A stretch of 64,000 nucleotides of DNA from Gemmobacter sp. (GTDB lineage Bacteria > Pseudomonadota > Alphaproteobacteria > Rhodobacterales > Rhodobacteraceae). This document shows, piece by piece, positions 15,845 to 24,188 of the stretch. Numbering within the stretch: position 1 is the first letter of the stretch; the number at the start of each line of letters is the position of its first letter. A model generated the notes under the pieces. The model saw only the letters and a program-made list of their open reading frames with translations. It was not told where the DNA came from and did not search any database. A program made the translations under genes and the position numbers. The stretch is from assembly GCF_034676705.1 (NCBI RefSeq), contig NZ_JAUCBS010000013.1, positions 2,150,501 to 2,214,500 on the forward strand, given 5' to 3'.

Positions 15845-16555
15845 TCACCCCCCCAGAAAGGTGCGCCGCACCTCGGGATCGGCCATCAAGGCCTTGCCGG
15901 TATCGGTAAAGCGGTTCGCCCCCTGCACCAGCACATAGCCCTTGTCGGCAATCTCCAGCGCCTGGCGGGCGTTCTGTTCCACCATCAGAATGGAAATCCC
16001 GGTGCGCGCCACCTCGATGATGCGGTCGAACAGCTCGTCCATCACGATGGGTGAAACGCCTGCCGTCGGCTCGTCCAGCATCAGCACCTTGGGCTGCGTC
16101 ATCAGCGCCCGGCCCACCGCCACCTGCTGGCGCTGCCCGCCCGACAATTCGCCCGCCGGCTGGTTGCGCTTGGCCTTGAGGATCGGGAACAGGTCATAGA
16201 CCTGCGCCATCGTATGCCGGAAATCGTCGCGCCGGATGAAGGCGCCCATTTCCAGGTTTTCCTCCACTGTCATGGACCCAAAGATGTTGTGCGTCTGCGG
16301 CACGAAGCCCATGCCCTTGTGAACCCGCGCCTGCGGCGTCAGCTGGGTGATATCCTCGCCATCCAGCAGCACATGGCCCTGCCGCAGCTTCAGCATGCCG
16401 AACACCGCCTTCATCGCGGTGGATTTGCCGGCGCCGTTCGGGCCGACGATCACCGCGATCTCGCCCTTTTCCACCGCAAGGGTGCAATCGTGCAGGATGT
16501 CGGCGCCGCCATAGCCGCCGGTCATGCCGGAACCGATCAGAAAGGGATCAGCCAT
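15845..16555 (-). CDS. livF: Branched-chain amino-acid ABC transporter ATP-binding protein LivF
   Basis: A 236-residue ABC ATPase. The Walker A GPNGAGKST is near residue 38, the signature LSGGQRQQVAVGRAL near 138, and the Walker B VLMLDEPTAGVSP near 158. The short length and FLGG C-terminus fit LivF rather than LivG. It sits in the order livK-livG-livF-orf-livH-livM on the minus strand. The start at 16555 (MADPFLIGSG) follows the repeat element in the livG-livF gap. Confidence 0.93.
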   Translation of the reverse strand: MADPFLIGSGMTGGYGGADILHDCTLAVEKGEIAVIVGPNGAGKSTAMKAVFGMLKLRQGHVLLDGEDITQLTPQARVHKGMGFVPQTHNIFGSMTVEENLEMGAFIRRDDFRHTMAQVYDLFPILKAKRNQPAGELSGGQRQQVAVGRALMTQPKVLMLDEPTAGVSPIVMDELFDRIIEVARTGISILMVEQNARQALEIADKGYVLVQGANRFTDTGKALMADPEVRRTFLGG

Positions 16556-16583
16556 CGACACCCCCCGCCGCCCGGTTCCCATG

Positions 16584-16630
16584 TTTCGCCTTGCCCCAAG
16601 TATCCCGGGGTCCGGGGCAGGGCCCCGGGG
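16584..16630. repeat. Dispersed intergenic element, copy C (divergent)
   Basis: TTTCGCCTTG is followed by CCAAGTATCCCGGGG (core with G for A at one position). One hairpin follows: CCGGGGC (16612-16618) with GCCCCGG (16622-16628). It lies between livG and livF, inside an operon, so it does not simply mark operon ends. Confidence 0.65.
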
Positions 16631-16650
16631 CCTGCCGCCGCGCGCCACGC

Positions 16651-17442
16651 TCAGCCATGGGCGGCCTCCTCCTTGATCTTGTTCTTCAGGCCGGTGCCCA
16701 GATAGGCCTCGATCACCCGTTCGTCGTTCTTGACCTGATCGACCGTGCCCTGCGCCAGCACCTTGCCCTCGGCCATCACGATGACCGGGTCGCATAGCCG
16801 CGCGATGAAATCCATGTCATGCTCGATCACGCAGAACGTATAGCCGCGTTCCTTGTTCAGCCGCACGATGGCATCGCCGATGGTGTTCAAGAGCGTGCGG
16901 TTCACGCCGGCGCCCACCTCGTCCAGAAAGACGATCTTGGCATCCACCATCATGGTGCGGCCCAGTTCCAGCAGCTTTTTCTGCCCGCCGGAAATCTGGC
17001 TGGCCTTCTGGTCGGCCAGATGGGAAATCGTCAGGAATTCCAGCACCTCGTCCGCCTTGTCGCGCAGCGCGCGTTCTTCCTCGGCGATGCGGCGGCGGCC
17101 GAACCAGGTGTTCCACAGCGTTTCCCCCGACTGGCCCGCAGGCACCATCATCAGGTTTTCCCGCACCGTCATGGACCCGAATTCATGCGCGATCTGGAAG
17201 GTGCGCAGCAGGCCCTTGTGGAACAACTCGTGCGGCGGCAGGCCCGAGATATCCTCGCCATCCATCAGCACGCGGCCGCTGGTTGGCGGCAGGCGTCCGG
17301 CGATGACGTTGAACAGCGTGGTCTTGCCGGCCCCGTTCGGGCCGATCAGTCCGGTGATGGATCCGGTGGCGATTTCCAGCGATGCCCCATCGACAGCGCG
17401 AAATCCGCCAAAATGCCGGTGGAGGTTCTCCACGACAATCAT
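16651..17442 (-). CDS. livG: Branched-chain amino-acid ABC transporter ATP-binding protein LivG
   Basis: A 263-residue ABC ATPase. The Walker A GPNGAGKTT is near residue 34, ISGGQKKLLELGRTM near 149, Walker B IVFLDEVGAGVN near 169, and a switch His in IEHDMDF. The substitution of EPT by EVG at the Walker B end is a common LivG feature. The LivG-specific C-terminal segment (AQGTVDQVKNDERVIEAYLG) is present. Confidence 0.93.
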   Translation of the reverse strand: MIVVENLHRHFGGFRAVDGASLEIATGSITGLIGPNGAGKTTLFNVIAGRLPPTSGRVLMDGEDISGLPPHELFHKGLLRTFQIAHEFGSMTVRENLMMVPAGQSGETLWNTWFGRRRIAEEERALRDKADEVLEFLTISHLADQKASQISGGQKKLLELGRTMMVDAKIVFLDEVGAGVNRTLLNTIGDAIVRLNKERGYTFCVIEHDMDFIARLCDPVIVMAEGKVLAQGTVDQVKNDERVIEAYLGTGLKNKIKEEAAHG

Positions 17443-17539
17443 GCGATGCTCCCCGTGCGGCGGATCCGTGCCTTGCGTGCCGGTCCGCTCGTCATTGTGG
17501 CAGGGGGCGCGGTGGACCGCGCCCCCCGGTATCAGCCGC

Positions 17540-18724
17540 TCAGCGGTATTTCACCACTTCCATCTTGTCGTTCTTGAACTCGATCTCGCGGTACGAGCCG
17601 GCGCTTTCGCGGCCGTTGACAAAGGTCACCGCCGTCGCACCCTCATAGTTGACCGAGCCACCGGCGTTGATGATCTCCAGCGCCTTCTTCAGGTCGCCGG
17701 GCAGGATCACCTCGCCCGTGCCATTGGCGATGTTCAGGACTTCGGCCTTGTAGACCGCCGGGTCGCTGGATTTCGCCTTGGCCATCGCCAGCAGGATCAG
17801 CGCCGCCGCATCATAGCTTTCGGCCGAGAAGGCCGAGGTGCCGTCGAAGCCGGCCTTCTTGGCCATCTCGACGTAACGGTCGCGGCCTTCGCCGGCCGAA
17901 GCGGGGTTCTGCCCGAACGAGCCGTTGATTTCCTTGCCGAACTTGTCTTCCAGCGCCTGGCTGACCATGCCGTCGGGGAATTCGAACGTGTCGAACGCCC
18001 CGGTATCCAGCGAGGCGCGGATGATGCCCGAGCCGCCCTGGTCGACATAGCCGGCCACCACCAGCAAATCGCCGCCGGCAGCCGCCAGGGCCGCGACTTC
18101 GGCGGAATAGTCGGCCTTGCCGTCTTCATGCGGGGCGTTGATCGTGACCTTGCCGCCCGCCGCCTCGAACGCTGCCTGGAAGCTGTCGGCCAGGCCCTTG
18201 CCATAGTCGTTGTTGGTATAGGTCACCGCAACCGACTTGATCCCGCGTTCCTGCATGATCTCGGTCATCACGACGCCCTGGCGCGCATCCGAGGGCGAGG
18301 TGCGGAAGAACAGACCCTTGGCATCCAGCGTGGTCAGCGCCGGCGAGGTGGCCGAGGGCGAGATCATCACGACGCCGTTCGGAATGGCCACGTTGTTCAG
18401 CGAGGCGATGGTTTCGCCCGAGCACATGCCGCCGACGATGCCGCGCACCTTTTCCGCAGTCACGATCCGTTCGACCGCAGCGGTCGCGGCGGCCGCGTCA
18501 ACGCAGGTGGAATCGGCGCGCACGCCCGTCACCTTGCTGCCGCTCAGCAGCAGGCCAGAATCGCTGACTTCCTTGAAGGCCATCTCGGCACCGGCGGCCA
18601 TCTGCGGCGCCAGCGATTCCAGCGGGCCGGTAAAGCCGACCGAGATGCCGATCTTGATGTCTTCGGCCTGTGCGGCGCCAGTCAGCGCGAAGGCGGCCGT
18701 CGAGGCCAGAAGCAGCTTTTTCAT
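17540..18724 (-). CDS. livK: Branched-chain amino-acid ABC transporter substrate-binding protein
   Basis: A 394-residue periplasmic binding protein with a signal peptide (1-20, ending TGAAQA-ED). The mature N-terminus IKIGISVGFTGPLES is the hallmark of the LivJ/LivK (HAAT) family. A conserved Cys pair (STCVD and GGMCSG) probably forms a disulfide. The exact amino-acid range cannot be read from sequence. It is the first gene of the liv operon. The 296 bp upstream hold no gene, only a small GGACCG/CGGTCC dyad at 18744-18757. Confidence 0.9.
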   Translation of the reverse strand: MKKLLLASTAAFALTGAAQAEDIKIGISVGFTGPLESLAPQMAAGAEMAFKEVSDSGLLLSGSKVTGVRADSTCVDAAAATAAVERIVTAEKVRGIVGGMCSGETIASLNNVAIPNGVVMISPSATSPALTTLDAKGLFFRTSPSDARQGVVMTEIMQERGIKSVAVTYTNNDYGKGLADSFQAAFEAAGGKVTINAPHEDGKADYSAEVAALAAAGGDLLVVAGYVDQGGSGIIRASLDTGAFDTFEFPDGMVSQALEDKFGKEINGSFGQNPASAGEGRDRYVEMAKKAGFDGTSAFSAESYDAAALILLAMAKAKSSDPAVYKAEVLNIANGTGEVILPGDLKKALEIINAGGSVNYEGATAVTFVNGRESAGSYREIEFKNDKMEVVKYR

Positions 18725-19020
18725 GCGTATCTCCCTGGGTCATGGACCGTTCGGTCCCTTTGGTCTGTGCCGGGGCCAAGCCTTGCCGAAACCGCCCGGG
18801 CGGACAAGGGTTATCTGGCGTCAACCCTGTCGTCCCGGCGGTGCGCGGCAGGCCGGCTGCCCGGCAGGCGCAAGCGCCCTGTGAAATTGCTAGCCCATTG
18901 CACACCGTCTGACCAGCCCCCCGGCACGGGGCGTTGCACGATGTCGCGCCCGGCGCTAGCCTGCCGCCAGCCACCCGCCAGAGGCGGCGCCAAAAGTCAT
19001 TCGGAACAATGGACAGTGCC

Positions 19021-19401
19021 ATGAACATGATCGAGGCCGTGAAGGTCTGCTTCTCGAAATACGTCACCTTTTCCGGCCGCGCACGGCGGGCGGAATACTG
19101 GTGGTTCATCCTGTTTACCACCATCGTGTCGTTCGTCCTGCAACTGCTTGATGGCTCGTTCTCGGGCGAGCCGGGCATCATCTCGGGTGTCTGGGGCCTG
19201 GCCACATTCCTGCCCTCGCTGGCCGCCGCTTCACGCCGCCTGCATGACATCGACCGCACCGCATGGTGGTTGCTGATCATTCTGGTGCCGCTGATCGGCT
19301 GGATCGTGCTGATCGTCTTCTTCGCCACCCCCGGCACGCGCGGGCCGAACCGCTTTGGCGCTGACCCGATCACCGGCAACCGGGCCGACGTCTTCAACTG
19401 A
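19021..19401 (+). CDS. DUF805 family membrane protein
   Basis: A 126-residue protein with the DUF805 opening EAVKVCFSKYVTFSGRARRAEYWWF and about four hydrophobic segments (24-45, 55-70, 80-105 and near the end). The GPNRFGADP C-terminal motif is also typical. Its function is unknown. An in-frame ATG 12 bp upstream is also possible, but neither start has a strong ribosome site. I chose 19021 by family alignment. Confidence 0.82.
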   Translation: MNMIEAVKVCFSKYVTFSGRARRAEYWWFILFTTIVSFVLQLLDGSFSGEPGIISGVWGLATFLPSLAAASRRLHDIDRTAWWLLIILVPLIGWIVLIVFFATPGTRGPNRFGADPITGNRADVFN

Positions 19402-19473
19402 CCGTGTTCAACTGACCGTCAGATGGCGCCGCGCGGGCTGGACCGCGTGCGGCGCCATGCCCATCTTGGGGGC

Positions 19474-20577
19474 ATGACCGCATTTCGCCCGGCCATGGTG
19501 CCCCCGCTGTTCGCCGCCCTGCTTGCAGGTGCCCCTGTTCAGGCCGCCCAGGTCCAGACCTCGGCCGGGGCGCTGACCATTGCGCCCGTGGTGCAGGGGT
19601 TGGAGGAGCCCTGGGGCTTTGGCTTTCTGCCTGATGGAACGGTTCTGGTAACCGAACGGGCGGGGCGGCTGCTGCGCGTGGCAGATGGCACGGCCACCCC
19701 CATCCAGGGCCTGCCCAAGGTGCAGGCCGGCGGGCAGGGCGGTTTGCTGGACGTGATGATCCCGCGCGATTTCACCACCAGCCGCGAAGTCTGGCTGTCA
19801 TATTCCGTGGCCGTGCGGGGCGGGGCGGCAACGGCCATGGGGCGCGGCCGGCTGTCGGCCGATGGCCAGCAGCTGGAAGGGTTCGAGACGCTGTGGACCG
19901 GCGATCCGGCGCAGGGCGGGCGCCACTTCGGCGCCCGGCTGGCCGAGGCGCCGGATGGCACCATCCGCCTTGCCACCGGCGACCGCGGCACCGGGCCCGA
20001 CGGGATGCAGGCGCAGGATCCGGCCAGCAGCATCGGCAAGGTCATGGGGTTCACCCGGGCCGGTAAGCCGCTGCCATCACCCGATGGCTGGGCGCCCGGC
20101 GTGGTCAGCATCGGCCACCGCAACGTGCAGGGCGCGGCCTTTGGCCCCGACGGCAGTTTCTGGGTGGCCGAACATGGCGCAAGGGGCGGGGACGAGGTGA
20201 ACCGGGTGGAACCCGGGCGCAACTATGGCTGGCCGGCGATTTCCTATGGCGTCAACTACAACGGCGCCACCATCGGCACCGGCACCACGGCGCCCGGCAT
20301 GGAACAGCCCAGCCATTACTGGGATCCGTCGATGGCGCCATCGGGCCTTGCGATCTGGACCGGCGGGCAGATGCCGGGCTGGACGGGCAGCCTGCTGGTG
20401 GGCAGCCTGAAGTTCGACCATATCGCCCGGCTGGACCCCGCGCAGGGCTTTGCCGAAGAACTGATCGCCGCCCCCGAAACCGGCCGGGTGCGCGATGTGC
20501 GGCAGGGGCCGGACGGCGCGCTGTGGTTCCTGTCGGTGACCAACGGCGCGCTTTATCGCATGGCGCCGGGGGGTTAA
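19474..20577 (+). CDS. PQQ-dependent sugar dehydrogenase family protein (Asd/YliI type)
   Basis: A 367-residue exported beta-propeller of the glucose/sorbosone dehydrogenase family, which oxidises aldose sugars with PQQ. It has a signal peptide (1-24, ending APVQA). Family motifs include EEPWGFGFLPDG, GGQGGLLDV, SIGHRNVQGAAF, EHGARGGDEVN and NYGWPAISYGVNY. No PQQ synthesis genes are in the window. Substrate and physiological role are unknown. It ends with a 4-bp tail overlap with convergent rarD. Confidence 0.87.
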   Translation: MTAFRPAMVPPLFAALLAGAPVQAAQVQTSAGALTIAPVVQGLEEPWGFGFLPDGTVLVTERAGRLLRVADGTATPIQGLPKVQAGGQGGLLDVMIPRDFTTSREVWLSYSVAVRGGAATAMGRGRLSADGQQLEGFETLWTGDPAQGGRHFGARLAEAPDGTIRLATGDRGTGPDGMQAQDPASSIGKVMGFTRAGKPLPSPDGWAPGVVSIGHRNVQGAAFGPDGSFWVAEHGARGGDEVNRVEPGRNYGWPAISYGVNYNGATIGTGTTAPGMEQPSHYWDPSMAPSGLAIWTGGQMPGWTGSLLVGSLKFDHIARLDPAQGFAEELIAAPETGRVRDVRQGPDGALWFLSVTNGALYRMAPGG

Positions 20578-21482
20578 CCCCGCCGCACCTGCCGCACCAG
20601 CGCGATGCTATAGATCACCAGCGCCGCCCAGATGATCGGAAAGGCGATGGCGTTTGCCCGGCCGAATGGTTCGCCGAACAGGAACACGGCCGTCAGGAAG
20701 ATCATCGTCGGGGTGATGTATTGCATGATGCCGATGGTGGTCAGCCGCAACAGCTTGGCGCCATTGCCGAACAGCATCAGCGGCACGGCGGTGACCAGCC
20801 CCGCGCCGATCAGCAGCGCCGTTGTGGACCCGTCGCCGTTCAGGAACACCGCCTTGCCGGTGACCGCCAGCCAGACCGCATAGCCAAGTGCAAAGGGCGT
20901 CAGCAGGATCACCTCCAGCGTGAAGCCCTGATTGGGGCCCAGCGGCAGGGACTTCTTGAAATAGGCATAGAACCCCCAGGTCAGCATCATGCTGATGGCC
21001 AGCAGTGGCACCCGCCCGCTCTCGACCGTCAGGATGCTGACAGCGATGGCCGCCAGCGCGACCGACAGCCATTGCAGCCGGTCCAGCCGTTCGCCCAGCA
21101 GGACGCGGCCCAAGAGCACGCTGAACAGCGGGTTGATGTAATAGCCTAGCGCCGCCTCCATCGCCTGGCCGGACTGCACGGCATAGACATACAGCCCCCA
21201 GTTGACCGAGATCAGCGCCGCCGTCAGCGTGGCCATGGCCAGCATGCGCGGGCTGGCCAGCGCGGCCCGCAGATCGGCCGTGCGGCCCAGCCAGACCAGG
21301 ATCGCCAGCGCCACCGGCAGCGACCACAGCACCCGATGCGCCAGCACCTCGAGCGTGGGAACATCGGCCAGCGCCTTCATGTACAGGGGCAGCACCCCCC
21401 ACATCAGATAGGCGGCCAGCGCAAAGGCAAAGCCGCGCGGGCTGTCGCCATCCCTGGCGGGCTGCAAGACGGTATCGGCCAT
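20574..21482 (-). CDS. rarD: EamA family transporter RarD
   Basis: A 302-residue inner-membrane protein with ten predicted spans arranged as two EamA repeats. The RarD signature region is GFAFALAAYLMWGVLPLYMKAL (about 17-38), HRVLWSLP follows, and the second repeat contains GIMQYITPTMIFL. RarD members were linked to chloramphenicol sensitivity, but the substrate is unsettled. AGGAAGGAA precedes the ATG at 21482. Confidence 0.88.
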   Translation of the reverse strand: MADTVLQPARDGDSPRGFAFALAAYLMWGVLPLYMKALADVPTLEVLAHRVLWSLPVALAILVWLGRTADLRAALASPRMLAMATLTAALISVNWGLYVYAVQSGQAMEAALGYYINPLFSVLLGRVLLGERLDRLQWLSVALAAIAVSILTVESGRVPLLAISMMLTWGFYAYFKKSLPLGPNQGFTLEVILLTPFALGYAVWLAVTGKAVFLNGDGSTTALLIGAGLVTAVPLMLFGNGAKLLRLTTIGIMQYITPTMIFLTAVFLFGEPFGRANAIAFPIIWAALVIYSIALVRQVRRG

Positions 21483-21605
21483 GAAAAATTCCTTCCTCGC
21501 CGCCCGGGTTACGCCCTGGCGGCGGAAAGGTCCAATGCCGATTTCGCGCCCCGGTGGATCACGTCTGGTGATGGATCGGGGCACCGGGTGGCCAGACTGT
21601 TGCGC

Positions 21606-21800
21606 TCAGGCCGGGGTGGCGGCAAACCCCACGGCATCCAGCGCCGCGATGACGGCCGGCAGCGGCGCGGTGGTTTCCACCTGGGCGGTGCGGGCGGTCA
21701 GGTCCACGGCGACTTTCGCCTGCGGATCCAGCTCGGTCAGCGCGCGGGTGACCGAGGCGCGGCAATGGCCGCAGTTCATGTCGGGGATGGACAGGTTCAT
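21606..21800 (-). CDS. Heavy-metal-associated domain protein (CopZ-like copper chaperone)
   Basis: A 64-residue single HMA domain. The metal site DMNCGHC (C10, C13) sits in the first loop and the fold ends with LDAVGFAA. It probably binds Cu(I) in the cytoplasm. AAGGAG lies 6 bp before the ATG at 21800. No copper ATPase is adjacent in the window. Confidence 0.85.
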   Translation of the reverse strand: MNLSIPDMNCGHCRASVTRALTELDPQAKVAVDLTARTAQVETTAPLPAVIAALDAVGFAATPA

Positions 21801-21887
21801 GGCGCACTCCTTGGCGGGTTTTCCCTGATGTGGGGGTTCCGGCAGGGGGAAGGTCAAGGGGCCGGGATCATTTTCCGCAGCGGTGAA

Positions 21888-21958
21888 GGGGGCCGTCTGC
21901 CCCCCTCTGGCCCGTTCCGGGCCATTCACCCCCCGAGGATATTTGGGTCAAAGCGAAA
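21888..21958. repeat. Dispersed intergenic element, copy D (inverse orientation)
   Basis: On the plus strand the order is reversed. Hairpin 2 (GGGGGC at 21888-21893 with GCCCCC at 21899-21904) comes first, then hairpin 1 (TGGCCCG at 21908-21914 with CGGGCCA at 21918-21924). The core GAGGATATTTGGGTCAAAGC follows from about 21935. The hairpin-2 string GGGGGCCGTCTGCCCCC recurs exactly at 30616-30632. Confidence 0.75.
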
Positions 21959-22016
21959 GGGGCGGGGCTTAACCAGTTCGTCAGAAAGATGGCACGATTC
22001 GGAAATCCAGGCGCTA

Positions 22017-22056
22017 TTAAGACTTCGGTAACGACCATTGCGGTAGCCTTAACCAT
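22017..22056 (+). promoter_or_regulatory. Candidate CtrA-type sites upstream of the PAS_5 gene
   Basis: TTAA (22017-22020), 7 bases, then GTAAC: one mismatch from TTAA-N7-TTAAC. A separate TTAACCAT lies at 22049-22056. Both resemble sites of the cell-cycle regulator CtrA of alphaproteobacteria. They lie 31-70 bp before the ATG at 22087. This is a sequence match only. Confidence 0.4.
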
Positions 22057-22086
22057 GGCGGCCGCCGAACCGGGCAGGGGGATGCG

Positions 22087-22728
22087 ATGCGGCTGGTGTG
22101 GAACGGACGCGGAAAGGGTTCGGATGTGACGGGCGCGACGCAGCCTGCGCAGTTCGCGCAGCTGGAAGGCTACTGGCAGGCGTTGCGCCCGGCGGATGGC
22201 GCCTTGCCGCGGCGCGCGGATTTCGACCCGCGCGGCATTGCCGATATGCTGGAATGCTGCCTGCTGCTGGAACGCATCGCATCGGGCCAGGTGCGGATCC
22301 GGCTGGCGGGCATGGCGCTGTGCGATCTGCTGGGGATGGACCTGCGCGGCATGCCGCTGTCGGCGCTGATGGTGCCCGAGGCGCGGGTCGCGCTGGCGGC
22401 GCATCTGGAACGGGTGTTCGCCGGCCCTGCCATCGGCCGCTACCGGCTGGAGGGGGAGCGCGGATTCATGCGGGCGCCCTGCATGGGGGATATGCTGGTC
22501 TTGCCGCTGCTGGGCCAGTCGGGGCGGCCGGACCGGGCGCTGGCCTGCCTGGTGACCGATGGCCGCGCCGGCCCCGCGCCGCGCCGCTTTGCGCTGGCGA
22601 TGGGGGGCAGCCGGCCGATTGGCGGGCTGGTGGCCCGGCCCGCACCCACGCCGGTTCCCGGCATGGCCGAGGCGCCGGCCCCCTTTGCCGGGCCGGGCCG
22701 CCCGCATCTGCGGCTGGTCAAGGGCTGA
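22087..22728 (+). CDS. PAS domain-containing protein (PAS_5 family)
   Basis: A 213-residue soluble protein. Residues about 25-155 match the PAS_5 pattern of alphaproteobacteria: an initial LEGYWQAL..G.LP.RADFDPRGIADML, then LLLERIASGQVRIRLAGM and YRLEGERG. The Pro/Ala-rich C-terminus (about 175-213) looks disordered. No kinase or output domain is attached, so it may be a partner in signalling rather than an enzyme. Candidate CtrA sites precede it. Confidence 0.72.
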   Translation: MRLVWNGRGKGSDVTGATQPAQFAQLEGYWQALRPADGALPRRADFDPRGIADMLECCLLLERIASGQVRIRLAGMALCDLLGMDLRGMPLSALMVPEARVALAAHLERVFAGPAIGRYRLEGERGFMRAPCMGDMLVLPLLGQSGRPDRALACLVTDGRAGPAPRRFALAMGGSRPIGGLVARPAPTPVPGMAEAPAPFAGPGRPHLRLVKG

Positions 22729-22731
22729 GCG

Positions 22732-24102
22732 TTACAGCACCGCCGCAGCGGGGGTGCGACGCTGGGCCGACAGTTCCTCGGCCACCAGAAAGGCCAGTTC
22801 CAGCGACTGGCTGGCATTCAGCCGGGGGTCGCAGGCGGTGTGGTAGCGGCTGGACAGATCCTCGTCCGTGACCGCGCGCAGCCCGCCGGTGCATTCGGTG
22901 ACATCCTGGCCCGTCATCTCGAAATGCACGCCGCCGGGGACGGTGCCTTCGGCCTTGTGGACGGCAAAGAACTCGCGCACCTCGCGCAGGACGGAATCGA
23001 AGGGGCGGGTCTTGTAGCCCGAGGCCGACTTGATGGTATTGCCGTGCATCGGGTCGCAGGACCAGACGACATGGGCGCCTTCGTCCTGCACGGCGCGGAT
23101 CAGGCGGGGCAGGTGTTCGCCCGCCTTGCCGGCGCCGAACCGGGCGATCAGGGTCAGGCGGCCGGCCTCGTTTTCCGGGTTCAGGGTGGCCATCAGGCGC
23201 TTGAGGTCATCGGTGGTCATCGAGGGGCCGCATTTCAGCCCGATCGGATTTTGCACGCCGCGGCAGAATTCCACATGCGCGCCATCGGGTTGCCGGGTGC
23301 GGTCACCGATCCAGATCATGTGGCCCGACCCTGCCACCGGCAGGCCGGTGGTGCTGTCGATGCGGCACAGCGCCTCTTCGTATTCCAGCAGCAGGGCTTC
23401 GTGGCTGGTGTAGAATTCCACCGTGGACAGCTGATGCACGCTGGATCCATCCACCCCCGCCGCCGACATGAAATCCAGCGCGTCGGAAATCCGGTTGGAA
23501 ATCTCGCGGTAGCGTTCGGCCTTGTCATGTTCGGCAAAGCCCAGCGTCCAGGAATGGACGCGGTGGATATCGGCATAGCCGCCGGTCGAGAAGGCGCGCA
23601 GCAGGTTCAGGCTGGCCGCCGCCTGGGTATAGGCCTGCAACATGCGGGCCGGATCGGGAACCCGCGCCTCGGGGGTGAAGTCGAAGCCGTTGACGATATC
23701 GCCGCGATAGCTGGGCAGTTCGGCACCGCCGATCACTTCGGTCGGTGCGCTGCGGGGCTTGGCGAACTGGCCGGCCATGCGGCCGACCTTGACCACCGGC
23801 ACCTTGGCGCCAAAGGTCAGGACCACCGCCATCTGCAACAGCACCTTGAAGGTGTCGCGGATGTTGTCGGCGCTGAATTCCGCGAAACTTTCCGCGCAGT
23901 CGCCGCCTTGCAGCAGGAAGGCCTTGCCTTGCGACACTTCGGCCAGATGGCGTTTCAGCCGCCGCGCCTCGCCCGCGAAGACCAGCGGGGGGTATTTCGC
24001 CAGCTGCGCTTCAACCGCGTTCAGCGCGGCCTGATCGGGATAGTCCGGCATCTGGATCCGCGGCTTGGCGCGCCAGTCCGATTTGCTCCACCCCTTGGCC
24101 AT
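22732..24102 (-). CDS. aroG: 3-deoxy-7-phosphoheptulonate synthase, class II
   Basis: A 456-residue DAHP synthase, which condenses phosphoenolpyruvate and erythrose 4-phosphate as the first step of the shikimate pathway. It belongs to the plant-type class II, with motifs FLLQGGDCAESF, VGRMAGQFAKPRS, GLKCGPSM and WSCDPMHGNT; CAESF contains a metal-ligand Cys. Class II enzymes are about 450 residues, matching this one. With trpB (next on the same strand) and aroQ nearby, the region carries three aromatic-pathway genes that do not form one operon. Confidence 0.95.
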   Translation of the reverse strand: MAKGWSKSDWRAKPRIQMPDYPDQAALNAVEAQLAKYPPLVFAGEARRLKRHLAEVSQGKAFLLQGGDCAESFAEFSADNIRDTFKVLLQMAVVLTFGAKVPVVKVGRMAGQFAKPRSAPTEVIGGAELPSYRGDIVNGFDFTPEARVPDPARMLQAYTQAAASLNLLRAFSTGGYADIHRVHSWTLGFAEHDKAERYREISNRISDALDFMSAAGVDGSSVHQLSTVEFYTSHEALLLEYEEALCRIDSTTGLPVAGSGHMIWIGDRTRQPDGAHVEFCRGVQNPIGLKCGPSMTTDDLKRLMATLNPENEAGRLTLIARFGAGKAGEHLPRLIRAVQDEGAHVVWSCDPMHGNTIKSASGYKTRPFDSVLREVREFFAVHKAEGTVPGGVHFEMTGQDVTECTGGLRAVTDEDLSSRYHTACDPRLNASQSLELAFLVAEELSAQRRTPAAAVL

Positions 24103-24188
24103 GGCATCCTCCGCTTCGTGCCCAGTCGGACCCGATATAGGCGCAGGGCCGGGGCGGCGCCACCCTTAAATCGGGCGGCGCCGGGGGC

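Noticed and set aside
11250..18724. Idea that the liv-type transporter next to psuKG imports pseudouridine
   Set aside because: The binding protein is of the amino-acid (HAAT) type, and a double-hairpin element separates the two operons.
18744..18757. Dyad GGACCG/CGGTCC upstream of livK
   Set aside because: Short, very GC-rich, 2-base loop; such dyads arise often by chance at this base composition.
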